Shown one piece after another: positions 10,049-17,948 of a stretch of DNA of 24,090 nt; position 1 is the stretch's first letter; every line of letters begins with the position of its first letter. Below the pieces are notes generated by a model. The model was not told the DNA's origin. It searched no databases and saw nothing but the letters and a program-made list of their open reading frames with translations. The stretch comes from Penium margaritaceum. Taxonomy: Eukaryota; Streptophyta; Zygnematophyceae; Desmidiales; Peniaceae. The stretch lies in the NCBI GenBank assembly GCA_023375785.1, contig SZWC01000583.1, forward strand, positions 214,983 to 239,072, given 5' to 3'. A program made the position numbers and the translations under genes.

Positions 10049-13000
10049 CGCCCCCTTGGCCATGAGTGCAGCAGGTGTGCAACCAAGATGTTGAAGCTGC
10101 TGTTGGAGAGACGTGGAGGGAAGAGCTTTGGTAAGGAAGTCGGCAAGCTGCTCTTCACCCTTGATGGAACAGATTTGCACAACACCAGCCTCAACTGCCT
10201 CACGGACAAAATGATGCTCCACACTTATGTGTTTGGTGCGTGTATGCAGCACGCCATCATTTGCGGCAATACGACGCGCAGCTGAGTTGTCACAGTGAAG
10301 CGGCACTGCGGGCACATGCATTCCCAGTTCCTCAAGCAGCCGTCCCAACCAGATGCCTTCACAGGCAGCCTCACCCAGTGCCATGTACTCAGCTTCAGCC
10401 ACACTGCGTGCCACACATGACTGTTTTGCGNATGCTCCACACTTATGTGTTTAGTGCGTGTATGCAGCACGCCATCATTTGCGGCAATGCGACGCGCAGC
10501 TGAGTTGTCACAGTGAAGCGGCACTGCGGGCACATGCATTCCCAGTTCCTCAAGCAGCCGTCCCAACCAGATGCCTTCACAGGCAGCCTCACCCAGTGCC
10601 ATGTACTCAGCTTCAGCCACACTGCGTGCCACACATGACTGTTTTGCGCTGCGCCACGAAACCGCCGTACCCCACAAACGAAACACATACCCACCCCGAC
10701 TGCGCGCTCGTCTGTCCCGTGCATAGTCGCTGTCACAGTACCCATCCAACAGAGAACTTGACGTTGGGGCAAAGACGAGGCCAGTGCCAGCAGTGTCCAG
10801 GACATAGCGGAGCAGTTTCAGCAAGGCTTTGTGATGCGTGCTGCATGGCTGCTGACCAAACTGGGCCAATACATTGACAGCGCATGAGAGGTCGGGACGG
10901 GTAGTGGATGCAAGGTAGGACAGACTGCCAGTGATCTGTCTGTACAGTGTGGGATCGCACTCTGGTCCATAGTCAGTGGTGTGTGTGTCGAGAAGGTGAG
11001 CATAGACATCAGGACTCATGGGAGAGTGCTGGCAAGGCAGATGCTGCACGAGGTGCTGAAAGCGTGTGGTGAGATGTGCGATGAACCGTCCTTGATTCAG
11101 AGTGAGAGTGCGTGCAGGTCTGTCTCTGGTGATGGTCATGCCCAAGAAGTTGCGTGCCTCCCCCAAATCGTTCATGCTGTAGTGCTGAGTGAGGAGTTGT
11201 TTGGTGTGTGTGATGAGCAACAGTGATGGAGACAGGATCAGCAAGTCATCGACATAGACAAGCAGTGCAACAGGAACATTATTCTTCCAGTGCCAGAAGA
11301 GTGAGGGGTCACACACACTTTGAGTGAACCCACCTGTCTGAAGTGTGTGACTGATTTCTTTGTTCCAGCACCTTGGTGCCTGCTTCAGTCCGTAGAGAGC
11401 TTTCAGCAGTAGCCACACACGGTCTGTCTCATCCTCAAAACCTTCCGGCTGTTGGACATACAATTCTTCCTCAAGCGGCCCGTTCAGAAAAGCATTTTTT
11501 ACATCCATTTGATGAATCTCCCAATCTTCATGGGCCGCAACACCAAGAAGGGTTCCGCTGGTCCCATATTTCCCGACAGGAGCGTAAGTGTCGGTGAAGT
11601 CTTGGCCTGGCACTTGGTGGAACCCCTTAGCCACCAGGCGTGCTTTGTACTTCTCAATCAGACCAGCTAAGTTTCGCTTCAGTTTGAAGACCCACTTCAC
11701 GTCAATGGCCTTCCGGCCAGGTGGCAGGGGGACCAGTTCGAACACTTCGTGTTCAAGCAGAGCATTAATTTTGGCTGCCATAGCCTTCTCCCATTCTGCT
11801 GCATCACTGCGCCCCCTGGCTTCAGTGAGGGTAAGTGGCTCCACTAGTGTGGGACCGCTCTCTGCGGGACCAACAGTGTGAGAAAACTGTCTGTAGTTCA
11901 CTCGCGGAAGATCCCGCAGTGACCGTCGTACAGGCTCGGGTGATGGGGTCACAGTTTTCTCGGTGTCATTGGTCTGTTGTTGAGACGACAGTCCCGGTGG
12001 TGAGCTTGGTGCGCTAGACTCTGTGCTGGTGAGATCCGTGGGTGTAAGAAGATCAGTGGGGATGGGATCACTCTGCTCCACCCCATGCTGTGCGGGTTTT
12101 GGCGTTGGTGTGACATCAGCTGGGATAAACACGGGCACACCCACATAGTGTGGGTAGTGTTCTGGTGTCGTGGCATTGGGCACATGCCGCAGCGTGCGAA
12201 AGACCTTGTAGGACATGTGTTCCAAGAAGGATGCATCCCGGCTTTCTAGGAAGCTGTGGCTCGTTGGGTCCCAGAACCTCCAAGCCTTTGATGCATGTGA
12301 GACTCCTACAAACACGCACCATCGACCACGTGGGCTGAGCTTGTTCGCACGCTGTGGCTGTGCAAACCACACGCAAGCCATTGTGCCCCACACCCTTGCA
12401 GGGCGAAGATCTGCCTTTTCCTTGAACCACCGTTCCCAAGGGGTGACAGACTTGGGTAGTGGACCTTGTGGTACACGGTTCCACACCCACGTGACATATT
12501 TCACGGCTTCTTCCCAAAAGCCAAACGACAAGCCTGATTCCGTCAGTAGAGTACGCAGAGCGTCACCTAGAGTACGGTGCCAGCGCTCTGCCACTCCGTT
12601 TTGTTGCGGTGTGTAGGGTGCAGTGGTTTGATGTTCAATGCCTTTTGCCTTGAGGGCTGCGGTCAGAGCCCCCATAAACTCACCGCCACGGTCTGTTCTC
12701 AGTTTGAGCAGTTTGCATTTAGTCTGCCGTTCAGCCAGTGCGATCCATTCAATAATCGCCTGTTGGGCGTCCGCTTTGGTCTTCAGCAGATAAGCCCAGC
12801 AAAACCGACTATAATCATCAGTCAGTGTCAACACGTATTGAGACCCGTACTGGACAGAGGGAATGGGCATGGGTCCAGTCAGATCAGCATGAACCAAGTC
12901 CAGAGGGGACTTGCTTTCGGTGGTGGATTTTGGAAAGACCTGCCTGTGGGCCTTTCCCTCATGACACTCAAGACAGGTATCTGACTTCAGCCCGTGGGGA

Positions 13001-13356
13001 CAGTCCTCTGGACACAGACCCTGTGCTGTTGTGTTCTTGAGCATGTCCTCAATCAGGTCGGTGTGGATGTGTGCCAAACGTCGGTGCAGTAGTTCTGTGT
13101 GCTTTGCATCAGTGGCTGTCACAACATGTGCCTGTGGTCTTGATGAGTGCGTTGGGACAAGGGGAAAAAGAGTCAGACGATAGAGCATGTCAGAATGCAA
13201 AGGCCCATCTACCAGCAGAGCACCAGCCGCATCAAAAGGAGTGCATCGTTGCTTTTGCATGACAGAGGACACACTGGACTGACGATCGAGTTGACCACCT
13301 GACAACAAGTTCACTCGGAGTTTGGGTACGTACAGGACACCGGTCAACCATATCAC
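10043..13356 (-). CDS. pol: Element A pol: integrase, reverse transcriptase, RNase H (disrupted by an assembly join)
   Basis: The minus-strand frame opens at the poly-C run (13356) with VLYVPKLRVNLLS, typical just before the copia GAG-pre-integrase domain. It has an His/Cys zinc-binding region (HRRLAH to CLEC, about residues 90-130), integrase catalytic residues in HADLTG, TDRGGEF and NGVAERW (about residues 155-260), and reverse transcriptase with YVDD at residues 701-704 (11245-11256). RNase H follows with DGYCDSDYA, AEAEYMAL and LHCDNSA. At residue 975 the frame meets a single N at 10431 and is thrown out of frame by a 217 bp duplicated overlap. The upstream copy of the overlap leads in frame to a normal RNase H end with FLTKALP, stopping at 10043. 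The original gene was probably intact here. No ATG near the start is expected, because copia pol is normally fused to gag and protease. Confidence 0.9.
10049..10059 (-). other. Polypurine tract of element A
   Basis: The minus strand reads CCAAGGGGGCG immediately before the TGTTAATTC start of the 3' LTR. This is the plus-strand priming site, nearly identical in element C. Confidence 0.85.
10214..10648. repeat. 217 bp near-identical direct duplication around a one-base N gap
   Basis: Bases 10214-10430 recur at 10432-10648 with only two visible mismatches, separated by a single N at 10431. The segment encodes part of RNase H. A duplication that ends exactly at an N is the signature of two contigs joined without merging their overlap, so I read it as an assembly artefact, not a biological repeat. 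Confidence 0.9.
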
Positions 13357-14084
13357 CCCCCCCCCCCCGGTGCCTGCAGTGCCACAGTCCCAACCCCTTC
13401 CACAGTCAGCACTTCCCCAGAACCCGTTTTCACCCCTTCCACATCAGGTGCAGCATACAGCGAAGCAAAGAGCTGGCGATGCGGCGACATGTGATGCGAC
13501 GCAGCAGTGTCATACAGCCATTCATGCATGGGGAGTGTGTGAGAGGTGGTGACATGTGTGTGACCAAGCCGCTGACCTGGTGGTTGCAAGGCTGCTGTCG
13601 GCTCTGGTGGCTGGAGCTCCATAGGAGTAGTCCAGCCGATAGGTGGTGCTGTCGTTGGCTGCTGCGCCTCAGCCATCGCGGCGTAGACACGCTGAGCCCA
13701 CGCCGGTGCAGGGACTGGTTCTACCGGACCCGGAGGCATGTAGTAGGATCCCTGGTACATGGGCAGATGCCCCTGCTCTACTGGGTATCCAGCTGGCAGC
13801 TGCGGCAGGGGAGGACCAAACGTAGCTGCACCAAAAGGGGTGGGTGCACGGAAACCACCTCCCCCCTGAGTCGACCACGCCGGCTGATGCAGCTGCGGGC
13901 CAAACTGGGGACGTGGCAGGGGAGCGGACTGCTGCTGCTGCGAAGGAGTCATGATGCGGAGAAGCTCCGGACATGCACGCCAGAAGTGACCGTGCTGCCC
14001 GCAGTAGTTGCAGGTGCGTCCCCCAGCACCCTTGCCGCGACCACCGCGCCCTCCTCCGGACTGTGTGCCTCTATCCCCACGCCA
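13353..14084 (-). CDS. Element A nucleocapsid zinc knuckle and protease segment
   Basis: One open minus-strand frame carries a CCHC zinc knuckle, CNYCGQHGHFWRAC (13971-14012), which binds genomic RNA. A long Pro/Gln/Ala-rich linker follows, then the aspartic protease active-site region HEWLYDTAASHHM (about 13490-13530). The catalytic DTA replaces the more common DTG/DSG and is a known variation in copia proteases. The frame ends at the 13-C run (13356-13368), after which pol continues in another frame. Upstream it is offset by one base from the capsid part of gag near 14080. Its role in an intact element would be RNA packaging and polyprotein cleavage. Confidence 0.85.
   Translation of the reverse strand, partial: WRGDRGTQSGGGRGGRGKGAGGRTCNYCGQHGHFWRACPELLRIMTPSQQQQSAPLPRPQFGPQLHQPAWSTQGGGGFRAPTPFGAATFGPPLPQLPAGYPVEQGHLPMYQGSYYMPPGPVEPVPAPAWAQRVYAAMAEAQQPTTAPPIGWTTPMELQPPEPTAALQPPGQRLGHTHVTTSHTLPMHEWLYDTAASHHMSPHRQLFASLYAAPDVEGVKTGSGEVLTVEGVGTVALQAPGGGG
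13356..13368. repeat. Poly-C run, 13 bases, at the protease-integrase junction
   Basis: The same position in element C (about 6567-6573) reads CCCCACCC, so the run is expanded or miscounted in A. It coincides with the point where the reading frame changes between protease and integrase. Confidence 0.85.
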
Positions 14085-14910
14085 CCTCCTCCACCACGAC
14101 CCCCTCCATATCCGGATCCAGACGGAGCCGGAGAGGCAGCCTGATGCGCAAAGGCACTGGCCACTGGGGTGGCTGAATCCCGCGCCTCTCCGCGGAGGAT
14201 GTCCTCGTAGTGACGCAGCTCCTTGAACACCTCTGTCAGGTCTGTACTCTCAATGTCGGTGACGCGTAGTCGGCGCAGCAGACTGCGGCGGAAGTCCTTA
14301 TACGGCTCTCCCAGATGAAGAAGGACGGGATCCAGCCACTCCAGTACGGAGCACGGAGCACCGAGCCCCAAGATCCGACGTCGGAGATCCATTGCGGCAT
14401 CCCAGTATTCCGCTATCGGCGCCCCTGGCTTGGGATACAGCTGCCGCAGTCGGTCGCGAAGGGAGATAACTAGAGCCATCCCTCTCTCCTCCTGGCGGGT
14501 GGCGAGGTGCCCCCATGCCTCGAACGGATGTGGTGCGCCGCTGCGCGGGTTGGTTGGATCTTCTCCTTTCCCCCCGAAGCGGAAGTGGCGGATGGCATAT
14601 GCTTGGTCATCGGGGAGGGCGCGAGTGAGGGCGTTGAAGGCGCGTAAAAGGACGCGCTCCTCGGTGGCGTCGGGGGGCAGTGAGAGGTAGAGCTCTTCAA
14701 GCCCGTGTTCTGCCGCCCATGCGAGGAAGATATCCTTCCACGCAAGGAATTCTCGCGCCCCTAGTGGCGGCGGCGTCAAGTCTCTCACCAAGGTGATGGC
14801 GGCGCCATCACCTTGGTGAGTTCGTCCCAAGTGACGGTGCCGGTAGTGCCGGCAGGGTGGTTAGCACCGGGGGCGGCATTGCTGCCCGGAGCAGAGCCGG
14901 ATGCGCTCAT
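14085..14910 (-). CDS. gag: Element A gag (capsid), frame-disrupted
   Basis: The start is placed at the minus-strand ATG 14908-14910 (MSASGS), because element C starts gag with the closely similar MSNVGS. That frame covers TWDELTKVM and stops at 14785, where a 17-nt inverted insertion shifts it. The capsid then continues in a second frame from about 14780, with RDLTPPPLG, FLAWKDIFLAWA, PIAEYWDAAMDLRRRIL and HYEDILRG, typical of plant copia gag (UBN2/retrotran_gag type), down to a Gly-rich stretch near 14085. There a one-base slip separates it from the zinc-knuckle frame. Gag would assemble the particle that encloses RNA and enzymes in the cytoplasm. This copy could act only if trans-complemented or if the lesions are sequencing errors. 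Confidence 0.85.
14784..14820. repeat. 16 bp inverted repeat with 5-nt loop inside gag
   Basis: CTCACCAAGGTGATGG is followed by CGGCG and then by CCATCACCTTGGTGAG, its perfect reverse complement. The upstream arm is the original coding sequence (ELTKVM on the minus strand, matching ELSKVM in element C). The second arm is extra, of about 17 nt, and shifts the frame, so it looks like a templated inverted insertion. Confidence 0.85.
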
Positions 14911-15472
14911 GATGGGCACTGCCCTAGCCTTAGGTCAGCGGCGTCGTCGGTCCTACGCCCGCCCCGTCCTGTTGCAACTTGAGGGCCAGCCGCAAGGCTT
15001 GAGCCCTCAAGGGAGGAAGCTGGACCTCTGCTGTTGCTTTCCCCCCCCCCCTTCTTCGCCTTGCTTGCTCCCCTTTCGCGGCCTTCCGGCCGCGGCCTAG
15101 TTGGTGGGGTCTCGCCCACCCCTTGCGCCGCTCGCTGGCTGCACTCAGCCCCGTGAAGGGTGGGGCAGCCCTGCGCGCGCTGCTGCGGCGTCCGCGACCT
15201 GCTGCTGCGGCGGTTCTGGCCGCCGAGGGCTGCAGCGCCGTCGGGGGGGCCGCAGATCGGCTCTCTTGGGTGGGTCTCGCCCACCCTCTTGCGCCGCTCT
15301 CTGGCTGCGCTCAGCCTCGTGAGAGGTTGGGCAGCCCTGCGCACGCTGCTCCGACGCCCACGGCCTGCTTCTGCGGCGGCTATGGCCGCCGCTGACTTCA
15401 GCGCCGTTAGAGGGGCCGCCGCTCAATCTTGCTCTTTTCTCTTTCTAGCTGTTGTCACGCCCGGCAATCTGT
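14911..15472 (-). other. Untranslated leader of element A with tandem GC-rich units
   Basis: Between primer site and gag lie about 560 bp containing an 11-C run (15041-15051) and two diverged tandem units of about 160 bp, at about 15102-15267 and 15268-15425. Each unit starts with GGTGGG(G)TCTCGCCCACC, itself a short hairpin, and contains GCGCCGCTC, CTCAGCC and GGGCAGCCCTGCGC blocks. Copia leaders normally hold packaging and dimerisation signals; assigning that role to these units is inference. Confidence 0.7.
15102..15425. repeat. Two diverged tandem units of about 160 bp
   Basis: The blocks TCTCGCCCACCC, TTGCGCCGCTC, GGCTGC(A/G)CTCAGCC, GGGCAGCCCTGCGC and CAGCGCCGT recur in the same order about 160-166 bp apart. 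The second unit ends next to the primer site region. Element C lacks this repeat. Confidence 0.75.
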
Positions 15473-15484
15473 GCTCTGATACCA
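15473..15484 (-). other. Primer-binding site of element A (tRNA-iMet)
   Basis: The minus strand reads TGGTATCAGAGC, exactly the plant copia consensus complementary to the 3' end of initiator methionine tRNA, abutting the 5' LTR with no spacer. It primes minus-strand DNA synthesis. Confidence 0.95.
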
Positions 15485-16047
15485 TAAGAGGAACTGTACG
15501 AATCCAATGGGACCATTCTCAGCTCAAATGGTGAAGCAATGAGTTAGATCCGTCCGGGTTTATGGAGGCGGCCATGAGCTCCGGCCTACACCTAGCACGT
15601 CGACAGGTAAGAGTCCTACGGGTGAGCCTCGCTATTCGAGCTCACCCATCGGCCGGCGAGCGGAGCTCGCCGGTACGCACCAAACAGCGAGGGCAAAAAG
15701 CCACTCGAGGCACACAATCCCACACTAGCCTAATTCTGAGTTTGAAACCTAACTAGGAAAGACAGAAATGCCACAAGGTTACAAATAGGACCGAAGTCTG
15801 CCAGATCACGGCAGCATCAAGATAAGGTGGGTTTGAACTAGGTTTGCCAAGGGACGGGATCTGTTGTGTAGAGTGGAGCAGAGGCACTGCTACGAGGAGG
15901 GAGGCGAGCACGTGTGGAGCGGGCAGAGGTGGCGCCAAGCCACGGATGATGCGTGCTTACTGTGTGTCGCCTCCACTCTCAGCGTCAGCAGGCCCTGCAC
16001 ACTCATGGCCACAACAGAGGGCAAATATATACAGGAGAGAATTAACA
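15485..16047 (-). repeat. 5' LTR of element A
   Basis: Direct repeat of 9486-10048, with the same length and nine substitutions. Two hairpins are evident: 15620-15647 (GGGTGAGC paired with GCTCACCC) and 15653-15673 (CCGGCGAGC, 3-nt loop, GCTCGCCGG). No convincing TATA box is visible at a sensible distance; a TATATA lies only about 17 bp from the outer end. Confidence 0.95.
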
Positions 16048-16052
16048 CCACA
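16048..16052. repeat. Target-site duplication CCACA, right copy
   Basis: Exact copy of 9481-9485 directly outside the 5' LTR of element A. It shows that A integrated into what was then a continuous RNase H sequence of element B. Confidence 0.95.
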
Positions 16053-17345
16053 AGGTCACTTGGAAAGTCATGTATGATCTCTATATGCTTTGTCCCCATA
16101 ATGTCGCACAGGGTTCTTGGTCAAGCTGATCACGCTCATGTTGTCAACGTTGAGAACTTTTGGCTTCTTTTGCGACAACCCAATGTCTTTGAGTGATCTC
16201 CGCAGCCATAGCACCTTCTTTGCAGCTTGAGCAAGCACGATATACTCCGCCTCGGTACTGGAAAGCACCACACAGTCCTGCTTCCAGCTTTCCCAAGACA
16301 CCGCTGCGCCACCAAGCACAAAGACATAGCCTGATTTTGACTTACCGTCGTCAACATGGCCTGCCCAGTCAGTGTCGGAGTAGGCAACGAACTCGAAGGG
16401 AGTCAGTCAGGGCTCCCCCTCCAAACACAAGTCTTTTAACCGCTTATCAATACAATGGTTTCAAACCAGAAAAATAGTGGCTCACTTGTCCCTTGGCAAA
16501 GACAAGGTCAGGTCGCGTTGCCACCATGGCGTGCATTATTCTGCTGACTGCGGACTGGTACAGTTCTCCAACCATCTCTTCCTTCTTGTCCTCCTTGCTT
16601 GGGCCCATGGTCCAGCTCAGCTCACATGTCGTTGTCATAGGCGTGCCGATGGGGTCGCACTCCTCCATGTTGTAGAGGTGGAGCACCTCCTCCACATGTT
16701 TTTCTTGCCCTATCTCCGGCGTGCGTGCTTTCCTGTCCCTCTTGATGGAGATGCCTAGGTAGTAGTCCACTTCACCCATGACATCATCCTGAACCGGCCA
16801 CCAAGCTGTTTCTTCAAGTTCTTGAGCTTCCCCTCATCTGAAGGCACAAGGATGAGGTCTTCCACGTTGAGGACAACGATTCGATGGAGCACTAGCTGCT
16901 TGCATACGTACATCCTGTGATCCATCTTACAGTACTTAAAGCCAAGTTCACCCATGAGACTTACCATCTTGAGGTACCACATGAGCGGAACTTGCTTCAG
17001 TCCATAGATCATCTTGGGAGGCCGGCACACCTTTCCCTGCAGTGCATCCACCCCCTCTGACACTTCCATGTAGACTTCCTTATCCAGGTCGCGGTTGAGG
17101 AACATAGTTTTCACGCCCATTTGGTAGATTTCATAGTCGCGTGCCGCTGCCACCGAGAGGATAGTACGGATGGAGATAAATTTGGCCACTTTTGTGAAGG
17201 TCTCATCATTGTGCTCCCCATTTTTCTTGGCATACCCTTTCACCACCAGCTGCGTCTTGTACCGCTCCACCTTCCGCTCCTTTGTGAGATTCTTCCAAAA
17301 GACCCACTTGTAGTCGATAATTTTCTCATCCCCCGCCGGTTAACC
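16053..17345 (-). pseudogene. pol: Element B reverse transcriptase-RNase H pseudogene
   Basis: On the minus strand the reverse transcriptase begins near 17345 with KWVFWKN and VERYKTQLVVKGYAKK. It continues with FTKVAKFISIRTILSVAA and MIYGLKQV (16755-17270), and then in another frame with YYLGISIKRD and TRPDLVFAKG (16447-16779). The catalytic YVDD motif reads NVED, so polymerase activity is lost. RNase H follows in further frames, with YSDTDWAGH near 16365-16390 and VSWESWKQD and SSTEAEYIVLAQAAK at 16068-16319. The end of the domain is found left of element A at 9379-9480. Frameshifts and stops occur throughout. Motif spelling differs from A and C, so this is a separate copia lineage. Confidence 0.88.
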
Positions 17346-17654
17346 AGCTCCCAAGCGTGTTTCTCCTTGTGGGAGGCAAGCTCAGATTCTGCTACATTTC
17401 CTCCTTCACAGATTCAGGCTCCTCTTGGATGAAGAAGGCTTGTGCCAACCCAGTCCAAATGCCCTTGTCGCCATTGTACCTCTTGGTCCTTCTCCATACA
17501 TGGCTGCTCGCTCAGGGTGTTGAGGCGGTTTTTGTTGTTGTTGTCCCCTCTTGGCGCCATCCTCTCCAAGCGTCTGCTCCCCCTTTCTCGGAGATCTTGG
17601 AGACACTGGCCGGCTCTCCGCCTCCTTGTCTAGCCTTAGTGCTTTGTACCCCTC
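17346..17654 (-). pseudogene. Element B integrase-RT linker remnant
   Basis: On the minus strand pieces resembling the region just before copia reverse transcriptase are visible: EPESVKEEM, then ASHKEKHAWELV in a shifted frame. The part nearest 17600 gives a Gln/Lys/Pro-rich translation with no domain. No integrase catalytic motifs are present, so the deletion that removed integrase, gag and the primer site ends about here. Confidence 0.5.
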
Positions 17655-17897
17655 GTCCGAACTGGACCTTACCCTAGCCTTCTAGAAACTGAGAGATGAA
17701 CTTTGGAAGTTGAGCGGCCTTCCCGGCACCTATTTTCCACCTCCCTTGAGGCAAGGCATAAATTCATCTTGTGAAACTCAAACCCAGGCCCTTTCCTCTA
17801 GTGGTAGACACCATTGACCACCAAGCCACTTGGGCTTGTTCTTTTCGTATTCCTTTTTGGAATCACTCTTGCTATGGTGAGGAGCACAATTCAAACA
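17655..17897 (-). repeat. Truncated 5' LTR copy of element B
   Basis: It is homologous to 9107-9316 and ends on the plus strand in GGAGCACAATTCAAACA, matching the 3' LTR end GGAGCACAATTTCAACA. It carries an extra 25-30 bp stretch between the tRNA-like part and the end. The inner edge has no primer site and runs directly into pol-derived sequence, so the LTR is truncated on that side. Confidence 0.65.
17773..17828 (-). promoter_or_regulatory. Pol III promoter-like A and B boxes in the 5' LTR copy of B
   Basis: On the minus strand the A box TGGCTTGGTGG (17818-17828) has one difference from TRGCNNAGTGG. The B-box-like GGGTTTGAGTTTC lies at 17773-17785, with a 32 nt spacer. It is the counterpart of 9218-9273; between the two copies nearly every consensus position of a tRNA-type promoter is retained. 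Confidence 0.5.
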
Positions 17898-17936
17898 GGG
17901 ACAATGTGTCAATCTGCAGTCTTATTGACACAGCTT

Positions 17937-17948
17937 GCTCTAATACCA
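17937..17948 (-). other. Orphan primer-binding-site-like motif
   Basis: The minus strand reads TGGTATTAGAGC, one base from the initiator-tRNA primer consensus, followed by AAGCTGTGTC. It lies 39 bp outside the end of element B and so cannot be B's own primer site in normal layout. It may be the start of a fourth copia element whose LTR would lie at 17949 onward and whose body was lost. No partner LTR is visible. Confidence 0.4.

Larger units (their letters stand above)
9486..16047 (-). mobile_element. Element A: young full-length Ty1/copia LTR retrotransposon
   Basis: The element spans 6562 bp (as assembled) with two 563 bp LTRs, consensus primer site, polypurine tract, gag, protease, integrase, reverse transcriptase and RNase H in copia order on the minus strand. 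A perfect CCACA duplication flanks it. It sits inside the RNase H region of element B. About nine mismatches and no gaps were counted between the LTRs (about 98.4% identity), so it is much younger than its relative C. Coding damage consists of a 17-nt inverted insertion and a one-base slip in gag, and a homopolymer frameshift between protease and integrase. Part of the RNase H region is also duplicated around a one-base assembly gap. Confidence 0.96.
9044..17897 (-). mobile_element. Element B: degenerate Ty1/copia element, interrupted by element A
   Basis: B is on the minus strand and is split by A (9486-16047). Right of A lie reverse transcriptase and RNase H remnants (16053-17345) and a truncated 5' LTR copy (about 17655-17897). 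Left of A lie the last part of RNase H (9379-9480), a polypurine tract (9317-9331) and the 3' LTR (about 9044-9316). Gag, protease, integrase and primer site are missing, consistent with one internal deletion running from pol into the 5' LTR. Its proteins belong to a different copia family from A and C. The outer edge next to element C is not sharply defined. Confidence 0.75.

Noticed and set aside
11373..13262. Plus-strand open frames across the pol region of A
   Set aside because: They are antisense shadows of the integrase and reverse transcriptase reading frame; codons of the minus strand explain the lack of stops.
16024..16031. TATA-like sequence in the 5' LTR of A
   Set aside because: Only about 17 bp from the outer LTR end, leaving almost no U3, and mutated in the other LTR; not convincing as the promoter.
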